Source: Verrucomicrobiia bacterium
GTDB taxonomy: Bacteria > Verrucomicrobiota > Verrucomicrobiia > Limisphaerales > UBA11358
Reading direction: 5' to 3'
Assembly: GCA_030044395.1 (NCBI GenBank)
Contig: JASHVW010000266.1
Span: 1-14,358 of the forward strand
DNA: 14,358 nucleotides
Shown here: positions 1 to 6,367 of the stretch, one piece after another
Layout: every line of letters begins with the position of its first letter
Position numbering within the stretch: position 1 is the stretch's first letter
The notes under the pieces: generated by a model
Seen by the model: the letters and a program-made list of their open reading frames with translations, nothing else
Told to the model about the DNA's origin: nothing
Databases searched by the model: none
Made by a program: the position numbers and the translations under genes

Positions 1-522
1 GCTCGGGGCCGCGTGATGGTGGATGCCAACCAGCAATGGAATTTACCCCAGGCAATTGAGATTTGCCGGAAATTGCGCGCCATTGACCCCTTCTGGATCG
101 AGGAACCGACTCATCCCGATGACGTGCTGGCCCACAAAACGCTCGCGGATGCCATTGCGCCCAGCAAACTGGCCCTTGGTGAACATGTGCCCAACCGCAT
201 CGTGTTCAAAAACTATTTGCTCGCAAAGTGCGCGGGCTTTATCCAGGTGGATGCCCTGCGCGTTGCCGGGGTCAGCGAGTTTCTCGTGGTCAGTTTGCTT
301 TGCCGTAAATTCGGCGTGCCTGTCGTGCCTCATGTGGGAGATATGGGGCAACTCCACCAGCACCTCGTTTTGTTCAATCACATCGCGTTGGGCCAGGAAA
401 TTGTCTTCCTGGAACACATCCCGCATCTGCGCGAGTATTTTGTCCACCCCTGCCGCGTTTCCAATGGTGTTTATCAAACGCCGCAGGAAGCGGGGGCCAG
501 TTGCGACTTGAAGCCAGCCTGA
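1..522 (+). CDS. fucD: L-fuconate dehydratase (enolase superfamily), C-terminal part, 5' truncated by window edge
   Basis: The frame is open from base 1 to a TGA at 520-522 and gives 173 residues of the C-terminal half of an enolase-superfamily (mandelate racemase type) enzyme. Visible metal-binding elements, counted from the first in-window codon, are VDANQ (D8), WIEEPTHPDD (E34/E35) and LGEH (E60). They are followed by QVDALR (D83) and VVPHVG, where H110 is the likely catalytic histidine. The segment resembles L-fuconate dehydratase and human ENOSF1 along its length, including the late 'EHIPHLREYF' stretch. L-fuconate dehydratase removes water from L-fuconate to give 2-keto-3-deoxy-L-fuconate in the cytoplasm. 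The N-terminal capping domain and the catalytic KxK lysines lie upstream, outside the window. The next gene starts 3 nt after the stop, and its lactonase assignment supports a fucose role. A related sugar-acid dehydratase (for example rhamnonate) cannot be fully excluded. Confidence 0.82.
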   Translation, partial: ARGRVMVDANQQWNLPQAIEICRKLRAIDPFWIEEPTHPDDVLAHKTLADAIAPSKLALGEHVPNRIVFKNYLLAKCAGFIQVDALRVAGVSEFLVVSLLCRKFGVPVVPHVGDMGQLHQHLVLFNHIALGQEIVFLEHIPHLREYFVHPCRVSNGVYQTPQEAGASCDLKPA

Positions 523-525
523 GAC

Positions 526-1377
526 ATGAACGTGGAATACATCGTGGATTCGCATTTGCATTTGTGGGACCCCGCACGATTTCGCTATCCCTGGCTCAGC
601 GCCTTACCGGCGTTAAACCGGCCTTTTCTCCCGGCGGATTTTGGAGCAGACAGCCAGGCGGCGAAGATTGGCAAATGTGTATTCATCGAATGTGGTTGCG
701 ACCCGGCGGAAAGTCTGGCCGAGGTGGATTGGATTTGCGGGCTATCAAAGGACGAAACATACCTTCGGGGCATCATCGCGCATGCTCCGCTTGAGAAAGG
801 CGAAGACGCGCGGGCGGACCTGGAGAAGCTTGCCGCTCGTCCGCTGGTAAAAGGCGTCCGGCGAAATTTGCAGAGTGAAGGCCATTTGGATCTTTGTTTG
901 GAGCCGGGGTTTGTGGACGGTGTCAGGCTTTTAAAAACATTTGGGTTTTCTTTCGACCTCTGTATTCATCATCAACAGCTGCCGGCCGTCGTGGAACTCG
1001 TACGTCGTGTGCCCGAAGTGACTTTCGTGCTCGATCATTTCGGAAAGCCGGAGGTGCGGGCCGGCAAGGTGGAACCGTGGGCGACTCATCTGAAAACGCT
1101 TGCAAAATCATCCAATGCGGCATGCAAGATTTCCGGGCTGACAACGGAGGCCGACTGGAAAGGCTGGCAGCCGGCAGACCTCAGGGTTTATTTTGAACAA
1201 GCATTGGAATGCTTTGGTTTTGACCGCATTTTATTTGGCAGCGATTGGCCGGTGGCGACTTTGGCGACCCGTTACGAACGTTGGCTGGACACCGTGCAAA
1301 ATTTCATGCGCTTTGCCAAGGATGCTGACCGGGCCAAAGTATTTCAAATCAACGCAGAAAGGATCTATCGTGTTTAG
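526..1377 (+). CDS. L-fuconolactonase-like amidohydrolase (Amidohydro_2 / COG3618)
   Basis: This 283-aa protein is a TIM-barrel amidohydrolase of the sugar-lactone hydrolase type. It starts with the HxH motif in VDSHLHLWDP (H10, H12). It also has GVRRN near residue 110, LCIHHQQ (H148/H149), FVLDHFGKP (D170, H171) and the C-terminal FGSDWPV (D240), all typical of this family and at full length. Members such as L-fuconolactonase open the lactone ring of L-fucono-1,5-lactone to L-fuconate in the cytoplasm, one step before the dehydratase encoded upstream. The ATG lies 3 nt after the dehydratase stop, so the two are surely cotranscribed. The end overlaps the next gene's GTG start by 8 nt. The lactone is assigned from context; L-rhamnono- or galactono-lactone are alternatives. 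Confidence 0.85.
   Translation: MNVEYIVDSHLHLWDPARFRYPWLSALPALNRPFLPADFGADSQAAKIGKCVFIECGCDPAESLAEVDWICGLSKDETYLRGIIAHAPLEKGEDARADLEKLAARPLVKGVRRNLQSEGHLDLCLEPGFVDGVRLLKTFGFSFDLCIHHQQLPAVVELVRRVPEVTFVLDHFGKPEVRAGKVEPWATHLKTLAKSSNAACKISGLTTEADWKGWQPADLRVYFEQALECFGFDRILFGSDWPVATLATRYERWLDTVQNFMRFAKDADRAKVFQINAERIYRV
1356..1362 (+). promoter_or_regulatory. Ribosome binding site deciding the GTG start of the SDR gene
   Basis: AGAAAGG at 1356-1362 sits 7 nt before the GTG at 1370, inside the 3' end of the lactonase gene. It is the only Shine-Dalgarno-like signal close to the start of the conserved SDR sequence. It supports a GTG start here, not an ATG much further upstream in the same frame (1193), which would add 59 non-homologous residues read across the lactonase gene. 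Confidence 0.6.
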
Positions 1378-2110
1378 CTTAAAGAACAAGACCGCACTGG
1401 TCACCGGCGCGGCGTCGGGTATTGGCGCGGCGATTGCCCAAACGTTTGCCGAAGCAGGAGCGACCGTATGGATTGCCGATATGAACGTGCGCGGCGGTGA
1501 AGCGGTCGCAGACGGGATTGGCGGAAAATTTATCGCGCTGGATGTGACCCGGGAGGCGATCTGCGAACAGGCGCCACAGGCCGTTGGGCCGCTGGATATT
1601 CTGGCAAATGTCGCCGGCATTGGCCACGTAGGGACTTTAATCAACACAACGGCGGCTGACTTGGACAAACTTTATGCGGTCAATGTCAGGGGAATATTCA
1701 ATTGTTGCAAGGCGTTCGTACCCGGAATGTTGGAGCGAAAATCCGGAAGCGTGATCAATATGGCCTCAATCGGCGGCATCGTGGCGGTCAGAGAGCGCCT
1801 GGCTTATACGATCAGCAAATTTGCCGTCGTCGGTTTGACCAAGTCGCTTGCCCTGGACCATTCGCACACCGGAGTGCGGTTCAACTGCATTTGTCCCGGG
1901 AGAGTCGAGACACCCTTTGTGCTTGCGCGCCTGAAAGAATACCCCGACCCGCAAGCGGCGTATCGTGACATGGCGTCAACACAATTGAATGGCCGTATGG
2001 CAAAGCCGGAAGAGGTCGCCGCCGCCGCCCTCTACCTGGCAGCGGATGAAAGCGCCATGGTCACCGGCAGCACGATGATGATTGATGGCGGTTGGAGCGC
2101 GGGAAGATAG
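1370..2110 (+). CDS. SDR-family dehydrogenase, probable 2-keto-3-deoxy-L-fuconate dehydrogenase
   Basis: This is a 246-aa classical short-chain dehydrogenase/reductase. The cofactor motif TGAASGIG is at residues 12-19, followed by an acidic residue after beta-strand 2 (IAD, D37), which favours NAD+ over NADP+. Then come NVAG (80-83), N105, catalytic S133, and YxxxK (Y146, K150). The C-terminal CPGRVETP and TGSTMMIDGGW segments are typical. The length matches the family. In the fucose pathway an SDR of this kind oxidises 2-keto-3-deoxy-L-fuconate at C4 to the 2,4-diketo sugar, which a FAH-family hydrolase then cleaves; exactly such a gene begins 3 nt downstream. The GTG start overlaps the lactonase by 8 nt, indicating translational coupling. 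The catalytic family is certain; the substrate is inferred from neighbours, and L-fucose or another sugar is possible. Confidence 0.85.
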   Translation: MFSLKNKTALVTGAASGIGAAIAQTFAEAGATVWIADMNVRGGEAVADGIGGKFIALDVTREAICEQAPQAVGPLDILANVAGIGHVGTLINTTAADLDKLYAVNVRGIFNCCKAFVPGMLERKSGSVINMASIGGIVAVRERLAYTISKFAVVGLTKSLALDHSHTGVRFNCICPGRVETPFVLARLKEYPDPQAAYRDMASTQLNGRMAKPEEVAAAALYLAADESAMVTGSTMMIDGGWSAGR

Positions 2111-2113
2111 ATT

Positions 2114-2425
2114 ATGAAGATCATTCGTTGTCTCGATGGCAAAGGAAACAGCGTGTACGCGAGCCAACAGCCGGATGGTGCGGCTTTAAAAATTGCCGGC
2201 AACATTTTTGACTCCTTTCATGCCACCCATGAAAAAGTCGAGGTGAAAAAGCTGCTCGCGCCCGTCCAGCCGGTCTCCATCATTTGCATCGGCCTGAATT
2301 ATCGGAAGCACGCCGCGGAAACGGGCGCAGAATTTCCCGAAGTGCCCGTGGTGTTCTTTAAAGGCATCTCCGCTTTCCGCTTTTCCCCTCCCATCCGTGT
2401 CCATCTGGTGTTCATCCGTGGTTGA
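2114..2425 (+). pseudogene. Truncated fumarylacetoacetate hydrolase (FAH) family gene, probable 2,4-diketo-3-deoxy-L-fuconate hydrolase remnant
   Basis: The frame begins 3 nt after the SDR stop and gives 103 residues. Residues 1-84 match the N-terminus of bacterial FAH-family proteins: MKIIRCLD, then KKLLAPVQP, the hallmark SIICIGLNYRKHA (residues 55-67) and PEVPVVFFKG (75-84). Family members run to about 280 residues and carry their metal-binding E-x-E and D residues after this point. Here all of that is missing. From about 2366 the frame reads through repetitive, non-homologous DNA and stops at 2423-2425, so the product would lack the whole catalytic domain and should be inactive. No remnant of the missing part is visible before pyrF. 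In an intact pathway the enzyme would split 2,4-diketo-3-deoxy-L-fuconate into pyruvate and L-lactate. A real deletion/replacement and an assembly misjoin at repeats are both possible. Confidence 0.8.
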
Positions 2426-2464
2426 ATGCTTCTTTGAGTTCTCGGCGGTCTCGTGCGGCTAAAA
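2366..2464. repeat. Composite of degenerate short tandem repeats at the FAH break point
   Basis: Low-complexity DNA starts just after the FAH coding homology. Around 2391-2423 the minus strand reads as three imperfect copies of a 10-11-mer close to ACGGATGRAC. Around 2428-2464 the minus strand has further degenerate units related to CGCCGAGAAC, ending in TTTAGCCGCACGAGAC. A pyrimidine-rich stretch (2366-2390) precedes both. Nothing here looks coding. Motifs of the 'CCACGGATGAACAC' type are, from general knowledge, widespread dispersed intergenic repeats in environmental bacterial genomes, but copy number in this genome is unknown. Confidence 0.6.
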
Positions 2465-2620
2465 TATTCGTGTCCGTTTTTCCCTAAAAATCACGTTCCC
2501 GGGCAACATGACCTTTTCCCCTTTCCGCGCTTAAATCGCCCCATGCGAAATTTGCAAATGCCAGGCCTCACCGAACGCCTCCACGAGAAATGGGCCGATG
2601 GAAACCCCTCTTTCTCATCA
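2465..2620. other. Non-coding stretch inside the accessory segment, no clear gene
   Basis: Together with its flanking repeats this fills the 315-base gap between the broken FAH gene and the next start. A short frame from ATG 2543 reads MRNLQMPGLTERLHEKWADG and looks protein-like for about 25 residues, but then enters the CTCCA repeats and low-complexity sequence. It may be a decayed leader or ORF end. No promoter with two convincing boxes and no terminator hairpin were found. Confidence 0.3.
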
Positions 2621-2652
2621 CTCCAGTGCTCCAAAACTCCACCACTCCATTT
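2621..2652 (+). repeat. Four tandem 8-mers, CTCCANNN
   Basis: The sequence is four consecutive octamers that share CTCCA and vary in the last three bases: CTCCAGTG, CTCCAAAA, CTCCACCA and CTCCATTT. The fixed period with drifting third part indicates slippage-born or selected short tandem repeats, not chance. Confidence 0.75.
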
Positions 2653-2670
2653 TCCACAGCCCGCCGGTTT

Positions 2671-2700
2671 TTACCCTTGTTTACGCCTGTTTACCAACTT
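2671..2700 (+). repeat. Three tandem 10-mers of the type TTACNCYTGT
   Basis: Three consecutive decamers, TTACCCTTGT, TTACGCCTGT and TTACCAACTT, share TTAC and mostly end in TGT. They lie 40 nt upstream of the start of the 210-aa HTH-type gene and 18 nt after the CTCCANNN array, and are followed by a run of T. They could be part of that gene's upstream control region or simply part of the same repeat-rich segment. Confidence 0.6.
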
Positions 2701-2740
2701 TTTTTTCACGCCTTCCTCCATCTCCGCCACCCACTAACAC

Positions 2741-3373
2741 ATGAGCGAACCAACCAAATTACGAGAATCCGATAGTCCATTAATCAGCCCATTGACCTTG
2801 CTCAAAGAGTTGTGGCGCTCGCCATCTTTTGCCGAATCCCGCGACTATTGGCGCGAGCAGTTTGACTCCCGTCGCACGCAGGCAGCCATCCGCAAGGAAA
2901 TTCGACAAAAACACAATATCCACCTCCGGTTCGACAAGCAGTTGACTCATTTCCGCCGTTGGGTCACAGACCAGGACCTCAGGGAACAACAAGAGGAGGA
3001 AATGGAGGAGGACTGCCGTCGAATCCAAAAGCTGTTTCCGGATGCTACGGAGGAGGAAATCCGGAAAATAATGCTTAGGGCCTTTCAAATCCGCGCTTTG
3101 GCCCGCGGTGAAGTTAACCTCGGGAAATTTGTCCTTCGCCATTGCCTCGCCGATCGAAAATTATCATTTCACCAAAAGCAGGCCCTCCGCGCCGAACGGA
3201 AACAAGAGGAGAAAGCGCTCGATCTTTGCCTGGAAGAAACCAGGGATTTTCCGGACGCGCGACAGCAATTCAAGTCGGCGTTTGACGCCCTGCGAAGGGC
3301 AAGGCAACGACCTGCCGAAAAGACAAATCCCGATAAACAGGAAACAGAAAAAAATGAAGGAACACAAACCTGA
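2741..3373 (+). CDS. Hypothetical 210-aa charged HTH-type protein, weakly like Mu-type small terminase proteins
   Basis: The protein is rich in Arg, Lys, Glu and Gln, has no signal peptide or membrane segment, and should be soluble and mostly helical. Residues about 43-74 (from RRTQAAIRKEI through HLRFDKQLTHFRRW) look like a helix-turn-helix of the kind used to read tandem DNA sites. Residues 78-95 are strongly acidic with a run of Glu (EQQEEEMEEDCRR), and about 145-190 form a likely coiled coil ending in a Lys/Glu-rich tail. The overall plan recalls Mu gp27/DUF3486-like small terminase proteins, but I see no capsid, portal or large terminase gene nearby, so a packaging role is not supported. 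No clear Shine-Dalgarno sequence precedes ATG 2741; this start follows the repeat arrays directly. The gene lies in the segment that replaced the FAH 3' end, which suggests a mobile or multi-copy element. Function unknown. Confidence 0.6.
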   Translation: MSEPTKLRESDSPLISPLTLLKELWRSPSFAESRDYWREQFDSRRTQAAIRKEIRQKHNIHLRFDKQLTHFRRWVTDQDLREQQEEEMEEDCRRIQKLFPDATEEEIRKIMLRAFQIRALARGEVNLGKFVLRHCLADRKLSFHQKQALRAERKQEEKALDLCLEETRDFPDARQQFKSAFDALRRARQRPAEKTNPDKQETEKNEGTQT

Positions 3374-3473
3374 CCATGAACCGGAGGCCGGCGCGGTCCC
3401 TTCTCAAGCAGGCGTGCCTGATTCAACTGCATGGTTACTAAGCAGGAAGGCGGTGGAAGAACCAGCCCGAACT

Positions 3474-4178
3474 CTAGGTCAAGGCGGCCAGGATGTTCTC
3501 CGCCGCCGCCCGCGGACTTTCCGCGGCACAAATCGGGCGGCCAATTACCAGCCAATTTGCGCCGGCGACCATCGCCTCTTTCGCCGTGAGCGTGCGTTTC
3601 TGGTCGTCCGCCTTTTCGGCGCCGGCGCGGATGCCAGGGACGACCAGTTGCACCTGCGCAGGCACGACTTTTCGCAGGGCGGAAATCTCAAGGGGCGAAC
3701 AGACCAGTCCCCTCAGTCCGGCCTTTGTCGCGACGTTCGCCAAACGGCGCACTTGGTATTCCACATTCACATCCAGGCCGATTTCGCGCAATGCCCCGGC
3801 GTCGAGGCTGGTGAGAACGGTCACCCCCAGCACGAGCGGGGGGGTGCGTCCCAATTTCCACGCCGTTTCCTGCGCGGCGTCTTCAGCAGCCTTGAGCATT
3901 TCGCCGCCGCCGCTGGCATGGACCGTGAGCATTTGGACATCGAGTTTGGTGGCCGCGGCGACGGCCCTGGCGACGGTGTTGGGGATATCATGAAATTTCA
4001 GGTCGAGAAAAACCAGGAGGCCGCGCTCGCGGATTCGTTTTACGATGTCGGGGCCGGCGCTGGTAAAAAGTTCGCTGCCGATTTTGAATCCGCCGCATGC
4101 CGGCGCCAGTTGTTCAACAAGATTCATCGCGGCATCAGCCGCCGGGGCATCGAGGGCGACGAGGATTGGATTTCGCAT
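3474..4178 (-). CDS. pyrF: Orotidine 5'-phosphate decarboxylase
   Basis: This 234-aa protein decarboxylates orotidine monophosphate to UMP, the last step of de novo pyrimidine synthesis, in the cytoplasm. It starts MRNPILVALD with substrate-binding D10, then FKIGSELF (K32). The catalytic FLDLKFHDIPNT carries the charged network D59, K61 and D64. Later come TVHASGG (86-92) and the phosphate-binding VVPGIR (179-184) and VIGRPI (R214). Length and motifs fit the bacterial short type of about 230-240 aa. The ATG at 4178 was chosen because homology begins there; a longer in-frame start at 4262 would add 28 unsupported residues. No strong ribosome site is visible. It stands alone, divergent from the GH2 gene, with 112 nt between the starts, and convergent with the HTH-type gene, with about 100 nt between the ends. 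Confidence 0.95.
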   Translation of the reverse strand: MRNPILVALDAPAADAAMNLVEQLAPACGGFKIGSELFTSAGPDIVKRIRERGLLVFLDLKFHDIPNTVARAVAAATKLDVQMLTVHASGGGEMLKAAEDAAQETAWKLGRTPPLVLGVTVLTSLDAGALREIGLDVNVEYQVRRLANVATKAGLRGLVCSPLEISALRKVVPAQVQLVVPGIRAGAEKADDQKRTLTAKEAMVAGANWLVIGRPICAAESPRAAAENILAALT

Positions 4179-4290
4179 GGCGTGACAAGTTAAACCAGAA
4201 TGGCGGCCAAAAAAATCGTTTTTCTTATTCCCATTCCAATCACCCAAAAGAGGCAGTGACAACGGGAGGCAATTTCAGCATCTTCAATTC

Positions 4291-6351
4291 ATGCAAGCCT
4301 ATTTCCGGATTCTCGCGTTATCGGCCGGGCTGACGCTGGCCATCTCGCTTCAAGCGCAAGCCAGGGTGGACACGGTATTGGAGTCAGGCTGGCGATTCAG
4401 CCTGGGAGATTTTCCGGAGGCGAGCCAAACGACTTTTGACGATACTGGGACAAACTGGCAGACGATATCCGTTCCCCATTGCTGGGGATGGGAACAGGCG
4501 CAGCAGGGCAATACCAATTATTACCGTGGCCCGGGCTGGTACCGGCTGGAAGTGGACGTGGCGCCGCAAAATGGGAAACAGTATTTCCTGAGATTTGAAG
4601 CGGCGAGTTCGGTGGCCGACGTTTATTTGAACGGCCGGTTCCTCGGCGAGCATCGCGGCTCCTTTGGCGCATTTTGTTTCGAAATCACCACCAACCTGTC
4701 CGAAACCGGCGCCAACCTGCTTGCCGTGCGCGTCAGCAATGCCCCCGAGGCGGACATCGCGCCTTTGAGCGGTGATTTCCCGGTCTATGGCGGGATTTAT
4801 CGCGACGTGCATTTGATTGAAACCGCCGATGAAAATTTCACCCTCACCGATCACGCCTCGCCCGGCGTCGAATGGCGGCAAACCGATGTCAGTAAAAAGC
4901 GGGCCGTACTCGACATCATCGCCGAAATTTCCAACGGCACCAAAACCAATCATCATCTCACCCTCACCGCAACGATCAAGGACGCCGCCGGAAACATCGT
5001 CGTCTCGACCAACCAGGAAATCACGCTCATGTCGAAGGTCACCGAACCATTTTGGCTGCGCGTAACCATTCCCAAACCTCATTTGTGGAACGGGCGGCTG
5101 GACCCCTATCTGTACCAGGCTGTGGTGGAACTGCGGTCGTCCGACCAGGTGGTGGATTCCGTGAAGCAATTCATCGGTTTGCGATTTTACCGGGTGGACC
5201 CGGACAAGGGATTTTTTCTGAATGGGCGGCATTATGCATTGCATGGCGTGGACATGCACCAGGATTGGTGGAACAAAGGTTGGGCACTTTCGCATACCAA
5301 CATGGACATCAACATGGACCTGCTCAAAGACCTCGGCGCCACGGTCATCCGCTGCTCGCATTACCAGCACAACGATTATTTTTACAGCCTCTGCGACAAA
5401 GCGGGCATCCTGGTTTGGGCGGAAATTCCGCAAGTGGACAGAATCAGCGGCGGCCCGGCGTTTGAAAACACCTCGCGCAACCAATTGCTCGATTTGATCC
5501 GGCAAAACATCAACCATCCCTCGATATTTGTCTGGAGCCTCTTCAACGAGTTGCGCCCCGGCAATCCCGATCCCCACCGCGAGCTGATGGATTTGGACAA
5601 TGTTGCGCACAGTGAAGACCCGACGCGGCCGACGATTGCCGCCACCTGCACCGACGGCTGGCCGCAAATGAATAAAATTCCGGACCTTCTGGGCTGGAAT
5701 ATCTATCCCGGCTGGTATTCCGGATGGGGCGGCATTGACGGAATCGGCAAGATGCTCGACGGTTACCGTTACACGAGCCGATCGGGCGGCTTTTGCGTAA
5801 GTGAATACGGCGCCGGCGCGAACATTTATCAACACGAGGAAAATCCGAAGCAGCCAAAGACCGACGGCCAATGGCATCCGGAGGAATGGCAGGCGATCGT
5901 GCATGAACGGGCCTGGGCGGCCTTAAAATCGCACCCATTTGTCTGGGCGACCTTTGTCTGGAACCTCACCGATTTCACGAGCGCCTGGCGGCATGAAGGC
6001 GGCGTGCCTGGCCGCAACGACAAGGGACTGGTCACCGCGGACCGGGCAATCAAAAAGGACGCCTACTATTTTTACAAGGCCAATTGGTCGGATGAGCCGG
6101 TGATTTACATTGCCAGCCGGCGGTTCACCAATCGGACCGCCGCCAATACCCATGTGAAGGTCTATTCCAACGCCGCCAAAGTGGAACTTTTCGTCAACGG
6201 CGTTTCGCAAGGCGCGCGAAAGAATGATGGAAACGATGTATTCGCCTGGCCGGACGTTCATCTATCGCCCGGGGACAATCATATCGAAGCAAAGGCCAGG
6301 CGAAATGGACAAGTTATCCGCGACGAATGCGAATGGGCCCTCGCAAACTGA
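4291..6351 (+). CDS. Secreted glycoside hydrolase family 2 protein (beta-galactosidase-like)
   Basis: The 686-aa protein begins with a signal peptide (hydrophobic about 7-20, AQA cleavage motif ending at A24), so it is exported to the periplasm or beyond. A jelly-roll sugar-binding domain (about 26-180, with YYRGPGWYR and VYLNGRFLGEHRG) is followed by an immunoglobulin-like domain (about 185-300). The TIM barrel (about 300-600) has GVDMHQDW, RCSHYQHNDYFY, and the acid/base Glu E420 in WSLFNELRPG. The nucleophile is E505 in CVSEYGAG. A C-terminal DUF4982-like beta domain (about 605-680) includes KVELFVNG. These residues fit a retaining GH2 exo-enzyme releasing terminal beta-galactose; beta-glucuronide or beta-mannoside substrates are alternatives. 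GGGAGG-like sequence at about 4264-4269 is about 21 nt before ATG, too far for a clear ribosome site. XdhC starts 16 nt after its end, without any obvious functional link. Confidence 0.9.
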   Translation: MQAYFRILALSAGLTLAISLQAQARVDTVLESGWRFSLGDFPEASQTTFDDTGTNWQTISVPHCWGWEQAQQGNTNYYRGPGWYRLEVDVAPQNGKQYFLRFEAASSVADVYLNGRFLGEHRGSFGAFCFEITTNLSETGANLLAVRVSNAPEADIAPLSGDFPVYGGIYRDVHLIETADENFTLTDHASPGVEWRQTDVSKKRAVLDIIAEISNGTKTNHHLTLTATIKDAAGNIVVSTNQEITLMSKVTEPFWLRVTIPKPHLWNGRLDPYLYQAVVELRSSDQVVDSVKQFIGLRFYRVDPDKGFFLNGRHYALHGVDMHQDWWNKGWALSHTNMDINMDLLKDLGATVIRCSHYQHNDYFYSLCDKAGILVWAEIPQVDRISGGPAFENTSRNQLLDLIRQNINHPSIFVWSLFNELRPGNPDPHRELMDLDNVAHSEDPTRPTIAATCTDGWPQMNKIPDLLGWNIYPGWYSGWGGIDGIGKMLDGYRYTSRSGGFCVSEYGAGANIYQHEENPKQPKTDGQWHPEEWQAIVHERAWAALKSHPFVWATFVWNLTDFTSAWRHEGGVPGRNDKGLVTADRAIKKDAYYFYKANWSDEPVIYIASRRFTNRTAANTHVKVYSNAAKVELFVNGVSQGARKNDGNDVFAWPDVHLSPGDNHIEAKARRNGQVIRDECEWALAN

Positions 6352-6367
6352 CTGCTGCCCGCTTCCA

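Noticed and set aside
2366..2700. CRISPR-like array
   Set aside because: Repeat units are only 8-11 nt, degenerate and without spacers, and no cas gene is present.
2453..2737. 94-codon plus-strand frame across the repeat arrays
   Set aside because: Most of it is translated low-complexity repeat (Pro/Phe/Ser-rich); only a ~25-residue part looks protein-like, too little for a gene call.
3409..3420. Perfect 12-nt palindrome CAGGCGTGCCTG between convergent genes
   Set aside because: The 2-nt centre cannot form a hairpin loop and no T-run follows, so it is not a terminator; short palindromes of this size occur by chance.
3108..4193. 361-codon plus-strand open frame
   Set aside because: Most of it is antisense to pyrF, which has all catalytic residues. 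Only the short part 3354-3473 was kept, as a speculative finding.
4384..5904. 506-codon open frame on the minus strand
   Set aside because: It lies wholly antisense to the GH2 gene, whose signal peptide, domains and catalytic residues are unmistakable; long antisense frames are common at this GC content and its translation has no recognisable motif.
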